From Sciurus carolinensis (Eukaryota > Chordata > Mammalia > Rodentia > Sciuridae), in NCBI RefSeq assembly GCF_902686445.1, contig NC_062229.1, positions 3,680,503-3,744,502 of the forward strand: DNA of 64,000 bases, in the 5' to 3' direction. The position numbers and the translations under genes were made by a program. The notes below the pieces were generated by a model. It ran no database searches and was not told the origin of the DNA. It was given only the letters and a program-made list of their open reading frames with translations. The stretch's first letter is position 1. Every line of letters begins with the position of its first letter. Shown here piece by piece: positions 27,473 through 38,205 of this stretch.

Positions 27473-28035
27473 TCACCCACAGCTGCAGGCAGCTGCCGAG
27501 AGCTGGGGCAGCCGTTGCCAGCGTTGTCGGTCATCGATGAAGGCCACATCAGCATAGCGGGTAGGCCGGCAGCAGGGCCCGCCGAAGGCTCGACCCTGGG
27601 CCCGAAGTCGGGCCAGCGTCAGGCTGTGCTGGGTGCGGGCACTGCAGGCACAGCTGCCAGCACAGTAGCGAAAGGTGACCTTCTCCTCCGAGGCATAGCC
27701 CAGGCCTAGCTCCGCCACAGGCAGCGTCAGGCTCCACAGTTGGCAGGGGCCGGCTGGGGCTCGGCGTAAGCGGGTATGGGGCTGTCGAGTGTCTGGGGGA
27801 AAGAAGGGGCACAGATGAGGGTCAGGTTCTCAGCAGGAAGGAGCTGGGAGGTCACACGGGGTCCCTGGGGATTCTTACCCAGCAGCGGCCTCCAGGTCCC
27901 TCCAACTTCTGTTGTCCACTCGGATGAAAACTCTTCCTCTGCCACAGGAGCCCCCTGAGTATCAGGGCTCCAGCTGAGGCCAAGCTGCAGGGACAGGAGC
28001 AGCAGAAAGGCAAGCAGGACTCTCCCCGTGGCCAT
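27473..28035 (-). CDS. PSPN: Persephin, GDNF-family neurotrophic factor
   Basis: Two exons, 27879-28035 and 27473-27792, join through a short 86-bp GT-AG intron to give 158 residues (human 156). Residues 1-21 are a signal peptide (MATGRVLLAFLLLLSLQLGL). A propeptide follows, ending in a dibasic RLRR site just before APAGPC, where the mature factor starts. The mature ~96 residues carry the cystine-knot cysteine pattern of the GDNF family, including FRYCAGSC, GGPCCRPT and the terminal AAACSC. The protein is secreted and signals through GFRA4 and RET in neurons. The stop TGA is at 27473-27475. It sits between ALKBH7 and GTF2F1 as in human. Identity is certain. Confidence 0.96.
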
Positions 28036-30506
28036 TGTGACACGCAGGTCCTAAGGCTGGGGGAGCCCCATGCCTTGAATTTATCCCCACCTGGCGGGGA
28101 GCTAACCTCTTCACTGCCGCCACTTGCAGAACTGGCCCCCAGTCCCCAGGCCTAGGCTTCAGTCCCTTCTGCCCCACATCCGTCCTTCTAAGAGTTAAGG
28201 GCTCACCCCACCCCACCGCACCCCATCCAGACATTCCACAGACCCATTTCCGACGCCCCTGTCACCCCCTGATTTACGAGTCATGCTGGAAGCCAGGGCT
28301 GAGCCCAGTGTGGACAACCAGTGCCCCCCTGCCCCTGCTGTCTGGTTGGAGGGGTGGGGTCCCTCCTCACCACAAGGAGATGCCAGGGGTCAGGAATCCC
28401 CATGTTGTGTGCTGGGAAGGCGACTTGGCAGGTGGGCAGGTCAATGGGGAATCTTCCAGCATGGCTTCCTTCTGAAGGATTAAGACATCATGCCCCTGTC
28501 TCTGGGCCTGACTCAGCCAGCATCAAAACAGGAAAAGGGAGAGGCTAGGGATGGCCAAGCATGGGACACGGGGAAGGGATTCCTGTCTTGGGAAGGAAAC
28601 CTGAGGACCGCGCGCCTGCAGTCCCATCCTGAGACTTAAGAGCATCAGCCAAGGGGAGACAGACAGAATTCCAGGTCCAAGATGGAGCCAGCAGTAGGCC
28701 ACAGCGAGGCATGGGCTCTGGTGGCTTTCACACCCACCCGTGTGACCCTAGGCGAGTGGTCAGTGCTGTGCCTGGGCTCTGAGGAGCTGCCCAGAGCTTT
28801 TGAGGCAGAATACAAAAGCTTGTTTGCTGTACGTGAGGAGGTGCCCCATCCCACACAGGCGCTGCACCCCGTGATTGGGAGTGTAAATTGGTAGCTCTTT
28901 GCATGAGCTCTGAGCAACTGTGACTGAAATCACAAATGTCCTTTTGCCCCAAGAAACCTCCTACAGGCGTTCCTCCCACCGGGGAGCTAAGCCACAAGCC
29001 CAGGGATACTTGCAGCCCCTTTGCTACTGGAAGCCACGTGTCGGCAGGGGGCTGTGATTGTGGTGGTTGTTCTTGTTGCAGTACGTATTCAGGTTACCTT
29101 CAGACCACAAGTCACTTGTCTTAGGTCATCCAGAACCAACAGGCCTGGGATTTGAAGCCAGGTCCCTAGAATGCTGGGCTCTTACCCTGACTGATGGCAG
29201 CACTGCCTGCCTCAGACGCCTCCTGGTCTGAGGGGAAGAGGGTCGAAACGCACGTAGCAGGGACTGCAGGGGTGGGACTGCCAGGATGAGGAGTGAGGCC
29301 CCAGAACCCTGGCAGAGGACGGGGAGGGAAGCTGGAGCGCACTGGGCATTCCTGGGAATTAGCCTGCTATCTCAGGCATCCCGCGCAGCAGCCAGGGGCC
29401 TGCAGAACTGGGTGGGGAAGTTTTCCACCTGCAGTTTCCAGCTAAGAGAAGGACAGAGGCCTGACTTCTGCCTTCAGCCTGGTCACTCAAAGCTAGTGGC
29501 TGCAGCCAAGTCTCATCTCAGCCACACTGCTGTCTAGGAATGTCCGGGCAGGGCACCTGGTGGGACTGGACATGCAGAAGCATTACCTAACTTTTAAGGA
29601 GGGCACCCCAGAGACATCCCAGGGAACTGAAAATAGGGTCCATATACTAAAGCCAGGAACAAGGACATGAGGCTCTGGTGGCCATTCAGGACAAAGACTG
29701 AGTGGAGTCAGGCTGGTGGCGCACACCTGTAATCCCAGCAGCTCGGGAGGCTGAGGTACGGGGATTGCGAGTTCAAAGCCAGTCTCAGCAACTTAGGCCC
29801 TGAGCAATTTAGAGAGACCATCTCAAAAAATTAAAAAGGGCTGGAGATGTGGCTTGGTGGTTAAGTCCCACTGGGTTCAATCCATGGTACCAAAGAACAA
29901 TAAAAAAAAAAAAACAAAACTCTGAGCTGAGAACCATACACAGAACGGGCAGGGTGGGCTGCTACCCACAGTAGCTGGTGGAAGCAAAGGTAAAACCATC
30001 TTGAACGACTTGCCTGAAAAGCACCCCACCCCAAATTACAACCCAAGAAATAGCCTCTCCTCAAGGGGAGGCAGAAGACAGAGCGGATGTTCCTAACTGC
30101 AGATTCTAGACTCATCCAACAGGCTGTAAGGTAAGGATGCTTAACATAAACACAAAATGCCGAAGGGGATCAAAACCATCAGAGACAAGGCACTCCCCAA
30201 GCCCAACGGTCAATCTGAAAAATAAAAGGCAAGTTTGGGCCACGGACAGTAGAGTCCCCAGAGCTGAACACTTGCCAGGTCTTGGGCCAGGAGCCTGGCG
30301 AAGGCAGAGCCCTGAGGGAAGGCCAAGTGGCACCGGGTCCTGCCAGTGCAATGCGCTGGGCTGCCAGGAGCCGCATCTACAGGTGCCTAAAAGGCAACAG
30401 GAGGCGGCGCTGGAGAGTGACTGAGGAAGGGAGCTGCCCAGGTGCTTCTGGGATTGCTAACACAGGAGGACAAACAGGCAGTGTGCGGGCAGGTTGGACA
30501 GACGTG
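28036..30506. other. PSPN-GTF2F1 intergenic region
   Basis: PSPN upstream DNA and the GTF2F1 downstream flank. One B1-dID at 29707-29914; otherwise nothing recognised. Confidence 0.5.
29707..29914 (+). mobile_element. B1-dID SINE between PSPN and GTF2F1
   Basis: ggctggtggcgcacacctgt to tgggttcaatccatggtacc. Confidence 0.9.
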
Positions 30507-30512
30507 TTTATT
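30507..30512 (-). terminator. GTF2F1 poly(A) signal AATAAA
   Basis: On the minus strand AATAAA begins only 17 nt after the TGA stop, implying a 3' UTR of about 40-50 nt. A G/T-rich downstream element (minus-strand reading GTCTGTCCAACC) follows. Confidence 0.85.
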
Positions 30513-30528
30513 GGGGTGGTGGCGGGTC

Positions 30529-33500
30529 TCAGTCCTTCAGGGAGAAATGCATCTTGTCATTGACCATCTTGCGCTCGGGGTTGAGGCGCTTCAGGATCTG
30601 GGCCAGCACGTTCACCGTCTGCTCGCTGCTCAGCCCTGTCTTCTTGGTCTGGAACTTTTTCAGTAGGTCTTTGGTGGTCATGGGCTTCCGCGTCAGGTAG
30701 CGGCGCACAGCATCCTCGGTCACCTGCACGTCACTGAGGAGCAGAGGGGCTGGGGTCAGCAAGATCCTCTGGTGGCTCCTGCCCAGCCCATGTCCCCACC
30801 AACTTACCCACTGCAGGGCGTGGACTTCCCAGAGGGCGGCTGCGGGGTTGACTTCCCAGACAGGCTCTGGGGTGCGGCATCCAGCCGTAACCGTTTGGCA
30901 GCTGGTGTCTCGCTGGCTCGCTTCCCTGTTGGAGCAGTCTGGACTGAGTCTGGGAGGAGGGCTGGGCCCGGGCCCAGGCAGAGTGAGACCCGGCATAGGG
31001 GCTCACCTTGCTCCAGTTTGCTGGCGGCTGCCCGCAGGGTGGAGGAGGTGCTGGTGCCCTCCGCGCTGGGCGTGCCGGGGCGGCTGCTGCCCCGAGAGCT
31101 GCCTCCCGACGGCTTCCGCTCCCTCTTGGGGGGTGTCTTCTTCTTCTGCAGAGGTCAGGGTGGGGGGTGAGCTGGGACAGACGCCCCACGCCCCTGTGCC
31201 CGGCCCCAGACTGCTCCTTACCGCCATGAAGAGGGCTGAGGAGGCCTCGCTGTCGATGTCGCTCTCCTCTGAGCTGTCCGACTCGTCACTGCTGTCTGCA
31301 GGGGACAGAGCAAGGCCCTTGCCTGCTGCCCGCCCATCCCCACCTCCATCGCAGGCGAGGCCCGGGGGGAGGGCAGGGGCGCCCACCTTTCCTGCGCCTC
31401 TTCTCCTGCGGGGTGGGGGCCTTCTTCTCCTCCTCCTCCTCCTTGTCCTCCTCGGGTGGCTTCTCCTCCTCGCTCTCCTCGCTGCTCTCACTGTGCTCGT
31501 CAACGCCTGGGGAGGGGCAGGGTGAGCAGGAGGGTCCTGCCCTGCTGACGCTCCCTACAGCCCCCAGCACGCGGCCCCTGCCTACCTTTGGGCCCGTCCT
31601 CCTGCTGCGTGGCTTTGGGCTTGCCCTCGACCTCGTCCTGGGAGCTGCTGTAAGATGGGCAGGCGGAGGGTGAGCGGGCGCCTCCCAGGACAGCCAGGGC
31701 CTCCGCCGCCTCCTGCCTGCCTCACCTGGAGCCGTCAGACATGTAGTCCACCTCCTGGCCCTCAAAGTCACCGTCGTCACTGTCCTCAAAGGCCTCATCG
31801 TCCGAGCCCTTCTTCTTCTTCTTCTTCCTGCCCGCCTTGGTCAGCGGCGCCTTCTTCTTGGTCTTGGGGGCTCTGCTGCCTGCAGGAGGGCAGGAGGGGG
31901 CTTTTGGGTTCTGTCGTGCTCTGACCTCACTCACAGGCGACAACCCAGTCCAGAGCCACCCCCAAGCCCAAGCTCACACGGCAGGACCCCTGCCCCAGGC
32001 ACCAGGGCCAGGGGAGAAACTCAGGCCCGGATCAGCCAAGCCCAGTGGAGGCCGGCCTCAGCGCCCCCACGCCTGCCTCCGGGTGGCCCTCGTGCCGTAT
32101 CTCCAGGGCTGGTAAGAAGCCTCTTTCGGTGGCATCGGTCATCTGCCACCACATCGACAGCCAGCCAGCACGACGCAGCGGCACTCACCCTCCTCGCCGC
32201 TGGCGTCGCTGTCGTCGGAGGACATCTCCAGGTCGTCCTCCAGGTCGTGGATGCGCAGCTCGCTGGCCTTCCTGCGGCCTCGCTTCTCCTTCCCCTCCTC
32301 GTCCTCGTCCTGGTCCTGGTCCTTGAGCCGCCGCTGCTGCATGATGCTGAAGTGGTTCAGGACCTTGTTTCTCCTGTGGGCCGGGCAGGGGCAAGGCAGG
32401 CAGGGTGACCAGGGGCTCAGGCCTGCAGCTCCAGGGGCAGGACCCATAGGGCAACAGGAACCAGACGCAGCCTTGGTAAGGGACTTGGCCCAGGCCACAA
32501 GGTGCCCTGGATGGGGGGTCTCAGCTCCCAGCAATGGACCCGGCCACCGCGTATTCACACCACGCCCTCCTATCATCCTTTACAGGCGCCTTTCCTTTTC
32601 CCTTGATGACAGGGCATACTCTGTTCCATGCATCATGGCGACCATTTAAAAACTGGCACCACACTGACTGGGAAGCTTTGGGACTGCATCTAACAGTGCG
32701 CAGAATGGCTGGGCAGTCTGGAAAGAACAAAATTCTGTCCCCAAACACTGGTGTGTCTTGAACACTACTCAAGTGTTCACTGAAAAATGGTGAAAATGGT
32801 GTTCTATGTTTTGAACCATGATCTTAAGATTTTCATGATTATTAAAAAGAGAGTGAAGCCCTGACAAAGGACGGCGCCAATGAACCGGAGGACGGCTGCT
32901 CGGGGAGCGCAGCAGGCACCCTGGGCAGGGCGTGGCACGGTGGCAGGGCAGGTGCCTGGCATGCACAAGGCCCTGGGTTCTGTCCCAGCATTGAAAAAGC
33001 CAAATATGCAAGGACATACACTGCGCAACTCCACTTGGAGGGGCCCCGAGGTCCTCAGATCCAGAGACTGGGAGCAGCATGGCCATGCCAGGTGCTGGGG
33101 GCAGTGCCTAAGTATGTTCAGTGGGGTTCAGTTTGGAAAAGTGGGAAAATTCTGGAGATGAATGGTGGGGACCATTGTGCAACAGTGTGACATCTTTAAA
33201 AACAAAACAACAAAGCAATGAGTGGTGACCAAGCAACACTCTACTGTCATGTACAGCAAAAAAGAATAAAAACAGTAATTAAAAAAAGCGAACTGGGCTT
33301 GGGATACAGCTCAGTTGGTAAAGTGCTTGCCTCGCATGCACAAGGCCCTGGGTTCTAATCCCCAGCATCACACACACACACACACAAAAAAGCGAATTTA
33401 AAACAGGTGTCCCCAGTCCCAGGGCCTGGCTCTTAAGGCTGTCAAGGCCATCAAGATCTCCAGCCACTATACTTCTTGGCTAAGCAGATTGAACTTGTGA

Positions 33501-36500
33501 CCCAGAGATGGCATCTCTCTCTGGGTTTGATTCTTTAAAACAACAAGCTTTTCTCCTAGAAGCTGTGAAAGCTGATTCTAAAAACAATGTAGCAAATACA
33601 GAACAGACAGAAAGCACAGTGGGTGGCGGGGGCAGGCCCAGGGCCCAGCAGCCTGGGTCTGGAGGCAGAGCAGGTACGGACAGCAGGGGGCAGTGGAGCT
33701 AACCCAGGGGAGAGGTGGGCTGCAGCTGAGCCATCTCTGGCTAATTTGAAAGTTTCAGAACTCAGAATGACTGAAGGAGTGGCTCCTTGAGCGCTGCCAC
33801 TCCACAACACGTGCGGTTTTTTTTTCTTTTTTTGGGTGCTGGGGATCGAACCCAGGGCCTTATGCTTACAAGGCAAGCACTCTATCGACTGAGCTATCTC
33901 CCCAGCCCCAACACGTGCAATTTTGCAGACACGTCCACAGTGCCGTCCTGCACCAGGCAGATGCAGGGTGGGACCTGCCGTGGTCCCCTGAGTGCCCAGA
34001 CCCCAGCGCTGCCTCGCCTGCTGCTAGGGAAGCACCCAGGGCCCTGCCAGCTCACCTCTCCCACTCCTCCTCGGCCTCCTCAGCAGTCAGTGTGCGGTGT
34101 CGAGCCAGTGGCGTGAAATTGTACCAGTTGTGCACAGGAAAGGCCTCGAAGGCCCCGTCGGGGCACTGGGTGAAGATGTAGTAGGATGTGTTCTCCGTCA
34201 CGCCTCCCTTCTTTATGCCCTTGAACCTGCAGGGAGCCACAGTCAGATCAAGGCCTGGCCATGAAACTGGCACACAGGACCTGCCCGGGTCCTGCATGTG
34301 TCCCTGTGTCTGTCCCCTCTGCAGCATCTGCCAGGGTTCCCCAAGGAAAGCCCAGCACAGGTCCTGGGCAGGCCCCAACTAACTCGGCTACAATCTTCCC
34401 AGCTGGGAAGCAGAGACTGCGCTCCCTCTTAGCCGAGCGAGTTCAATGCTGGGCTCACGCAGCATGATTGTTTATGGCTCTGCCGCATGGGCTGCACCCA
34501 GAACTCAAGAAGCCAGGCTGGACCAGATCTGAAGGGGACACTCAACCCAGGCCACCAACTCAAGCCCAAACAACTGCCCAGCTTCCTTGTGGCCTCCACC
34601 CTCATCTGCTGCTATCTCAAATCCAGGCAATCTTGCTCTAAGTGTCCCTCCCAGCCTATAACTTTCCAAGGCTCCCTGGGCCCTCAGTCCAGCTGTGTCC
34701 TGGCACCCAGGACGCTGCATGACCCAGCTCTCTATCACCACCACATGCAGTTATGCCTGGAGTGCCTGCACCAACCTGCTTCACCCTTCCCCCTCTGCCC
34801 ACAGGCTGCCCTTTCTAAGAGTCATCCTGAGAGTCAAGGTTCCCACCCCTGGTGCCCCTGATGGCACTCAGGGCTGCCACAGAATCAGGCATAAGCACCA
34901 ACTTGGTTCATCCTCAAAAACAAAATGAGGGAGGAAGCACAGGCACCGTATCACACAGCTGGGGACCCGAGGTTCAGAGGGGTCACCCACTAAGTGCATG
35001 GTGTGAGGGGGATGGGGCTGGACCCTAGGCTGGCACACCTCCCCACCTGCACTTACTTTCTGCCTGATTTTCCATTGACACGCAGGAGCCAGGGCTGGTC
35101 CTCGGGTCGGAATTCCTTGAGGATGATGCCATACTTTTTCCGGCGAGCCTCTTCCCGGAGCTTGCGGTTAAACTCACTGCCGGCACCCGACTCGGGCATC
35201 TCCTCCTCCTGGTAAATCTTCTTGTTACTCAAGTCCCTCTCCAGCCGGGCCTGGAGGGGCAGGAAGCAGTCTCTCAGAGGTTCACCTGTGCCTGGGCTGT
35301 GCGCCTGTCAGGAGCACCTCTGACTCTCCCTACACCGTGCTCCAGATGCTCAAGGCCAACTTCCCTCTTGGCAAAAAGAGCACTTGACAAATCTGGATAA
35401 AGGGAATTTGGGACTCAGGAAAATAACTAATTTTTAAATAGAACAATTATAACAATATACCATAATGAAAGTTATATGACTTTGCTCTCTCAGAATATCT
35501 TGTACTTTCCCCTTTTCATTTAAAAGAGGCACTTTATGCCTTCTCTTTGACATATCCAACTTTCCAGCCTCACTGCTCTTGTGCTTTTGGGTTCTTAGTA
35601 AAAGAAGGGTTACTTGGACATAAGCACTATAATATCAGAACAATTGATCTGATAATGGAGACAGCTACTAAGTGACTGAGGAGCAGGTAGAATATACAGC
35701 GTGGATACGCTAGACAAGAGATAATTCATGTTCCAGACAAGATACAGACAGTAAGATTTCATCGTGCTACTCAGAATAGGAGGACATTTAAAACTTATAA
35801 ACTGTTTACATTGGGATTTTCCACATAATATTTCAGACTGCAGTTGATTGTGGGTAACTGAAGCCATAGAAAGGGAAACTGTGGAATCATCTGTAGTTCT
35901 GGTCCTCATCCCTTAACAGTCAATCTGACCACAAACCCTTGCAGCTCCCCTTCCAAAGCACTAACGAATCCAGCCACTCTTCACAACCTCCATTTGCTCC
36001 AAGTCCATCAACATTTACCCACACCAGTGTATTCACCCCACCCTTCCACTGCCCTCAGATCCACTGGAGGAAGCAAAATGTACAATTTCCCAGTTGAAAA
36101 CCCTTTACTAGCTTCTAATGTCTCTTCTAGAACAGTTGACAATAGCAGCTCTGGGGCCAGACCAGTACACTCCCTTACCCAGATAAATCTAGGTCAAAAT
36201 GGCCACCAATTGGTCTGACAAACCTTATTTAAAGGGACACCCAGCAGCTTGGCATTTGGGAACAGCTGAGGAAACTAACCTTGGTTTATTTTGTGTGTAT
36301 GGCAGTACTGAGAATTGAACCCAGGAGTGCCTTGCCACTGAGCTAACCCCTAGTCCTTTCTAAGACAGGGTCTTGCTAAATTGCTCAGGCTGGCCTTAAA
36401 CTTGTGATCCTCCAGGCTCAGATTTGCCAGTAGCTGGAATTACAGGTGTGCACCATTGCATCTGACACCTTAGTTGCCATTACAGGTAAACAAGTATTAT

Positions 36501-37442
36501 TAACATTATTAACATTGTCCAGAGCCAGTTTCTCTACCCATCCCCACTCCCCAGAATGGGGGCGGGCTTACCTGATTCCAAGTAGCAAAGTTGACTTTAT
36601 CGGCTGCATTGAAAGCCATTATGTTATATTTTTTGGTTGTGTTCCTGGTGGGCAGAGGAAAAGGCAGTGCTAACTTAGTCAGTCATTCGACAAACCCACC
36701 CTGGTTTAGCTCTTTGTGCTGCACAATGCTGAGAACATGTGAAAGACTCCAAGGATCCCCACTTTGTCAAGCAAGTTGAACCCATCCCCTCACAGTCCCA
36801 TGAAGAATATTAGGAGTAACAAAGATTTGGGGGAACCCAAGATGTGGGGGTAACTGATAACTTGGCCTGGGGAGGAGGGAGCACAGACAGGGAATGCTTC
36901 TTGGAGAAAGAAAATGCTGGAACTGTATTTTACAGGATGGAATTATAGTAGGTATGGGAGGACACTAGTAGCAGAGGGGACAGTATGTACCAAGACCTGA
37001 CCAATTTGAAACAGGATAAAGTAGCCGATAGCGAGTAAGTTTTAACAGTTGCTTAGCTGGGCAACATGGATCACAGAGGCCGAGAATGAGAGGCCAGAGG
37101 GCTGAATCGTGCAGTGTATGATACACTCGTTCGTTCCCCTCAAAACACGGTGAAGCTTCAGCTTAATCCCAGCCCTGCTCTCCAGTGCCTCCCGGTCTGC
37201 AGGGCGCGCCACCCGCCGAGCCAAGAACGCCTGGAAGCTCGAGGTTTCAATTTTTGGGGGGGCGAGGGGAGTCGGGGGCAGGGCCAGGGACTTACTTGGG
37301 AACTCGAACAACATACTCGGTGACATTCTGAGTGCCAGGACCCTGCGGAGAAGTGGCGGGATAGCAAGTGAGGAGGTGCCGCCAGGCCGCCGCCGCCAGG
37401 ACCCCCGAACCCTGCTTCATTCATACTCACCAGGGCCGCCAT
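30529..37442 (-). CDS. GTF2F1: General transcription factor IIF subunit 1 (RAP74)
   Basis: Thirteen exons join in frame to 517 residues, the human length: 37431-37442, 37296-37342, 36572-36644, 35057-35250, 34056-34226, 32189-32373, 31726-31879, 31586-31647, 31387-31506, 31222-31295, 31007-31145, 30808-30925 and 30529-30733. RAP74 pairs with GTF2F2 (RAP30) in TFIIF, which delivers RNA polymerase II to promoters and aids start-site selection and elongation. Residues 1 to ~160 form the triple-barrel dimerisation domain. The middle is a long charged region with a Lys run, Glu/Asp runs and Ser clusters (SSEESEEEK, SDSSEESDID). The last ~70 residues form a winged helix that binds FCP1. Exon 1 codes only MAAL. 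All introns are GT-AG. Intron 5 (32374-34055) carries three ID SINEs. Confidence 0.97.
32928..32999 (+). mobile_element. ID SINE, GTF2F1 intron 5
   Basis: Diverged A-box side; gcatgcacaaggccctgggt and tgtcccagcattg are clear. Confidence 0.65.
33293..33385 (+). mobile_element. ID SINE with target duplication, GTF2F1 intron 5
   Basis: gggcttgggatacagctcag to tctaatccccagcatc with a (CA)n tail. The direct repeat aaaaaagcgaa is at 33282-33292 and 33386-33396. Confidence 0.88.
33814..33909 (-). mobile_element. ID SINE, GTF2F1 intron 5
   Basis: Reverse: gtgctggggatcgaacccag to actgagctatctccccagcc. Flanked by the imperfect repeat caacacgtgc on both sides. Confidence 0.88.
36295..36466 (-). mobile_element. 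B1-dID SINE, GTF2F1 intron 3
   Basis: Reverse ID half (agtactgagaattgaaccca) and 7SL half (aagacagggtcttgctaaat). Confidence 0.8.
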
Positions 37443-38205
37443 GGTCAGTGGTCGGTGGCTCAGGTCCAGTCCGACCTGGATTCTGTTCGCCTGGCGCGGA
37501 GCCCGCGTCCCTCAGTCCCGGGAAAGCCGCCCTCTAGGTGTCAGGCCTCCGATCCTGAGCGAGGACTCCAAGCACTAGCCGCCCCCGACCCTGGGAAAAT
37601 CACCCGGAAGCGGCGCTCCCTCGTCTCCTTCCGCGCCTGCGCCGCAGCCCGGCCGGAAGCGGAAGTCGTCTGTAGACCGCGTCGAGACGGCACCCTCTCC
37701 GTGGTTGTAGGCCAGTCAAGACCGGCACTTGTGTTTTCCCCTCCCCGCCCCATCTCAGACTCCGCACACCCAGGCCCAATCTGAGACAAATCAACCGCCT
37801 TCGGTGGTAGACGCGCTCGTGTACAACGCAATTTACCACGACGCGGGGGAACGCCCCCTTCTTGACGTCACAGCCAGGGGCCGCGGGGCACCCTGGGTAA
37901 CCTGGGAGGAAACGCCGGGTGGTGCTCGGGTGCCTTGCGCATGCGCGCCGCGCTCCGGAAGTGGGGGCCAGGAGGCCGCGTCACCGTAGCAACCAAGGCT
38001 CGCCTTGTCGCGTCAAGCAGCAGCCAGGCTCTGCTTGGGCCTGTTGCGGGCTCCTTTCCTCCCCCTGCCCCGGTGTGTAGTGGGGCTCTCCAGCATCCGA
38101 CAAAGTGGTCGGGGGCGGGGAGGGCCTTGTGACGTAGGGCAGAGCCCGGAGGGGTCAGGGAGTGGGTGGGGATGGGGTGCGACAAGCCCAAGGGATGCTG
38201 GCAGG
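37443..38205. promoter_or_regulatory. CpG-rich bidirectional promoter, GTF2F1 and AK1-like gene
   Basis: The 763 bp between the opposite-facing start codons are GC- and CpG-rich. I see a full palindromic CRE TGACGTCA at 37863-37870, an NRF1 palindrome TGCGCATGCGC at 37936-37946, an ETS site CCGGAAGTG at 37955-37963 and an RFX X-box-like element (minus-strand reading GGTTGCTACGGTGAC) at 37980-37994. There is no TATA box. Start sites are not visible; GTF2F1 probably starts within ~150 bp of its ATG and the AK1-like gene near 38000-38150. Confidence 0.7.

Noticed and set aside
32189..32454. Open frames on both strands in GC-rich GTF2F1 exons
   Set aside because: Shadow frames of the charged region of RAP74; they lack splice agreement and family resemblance.
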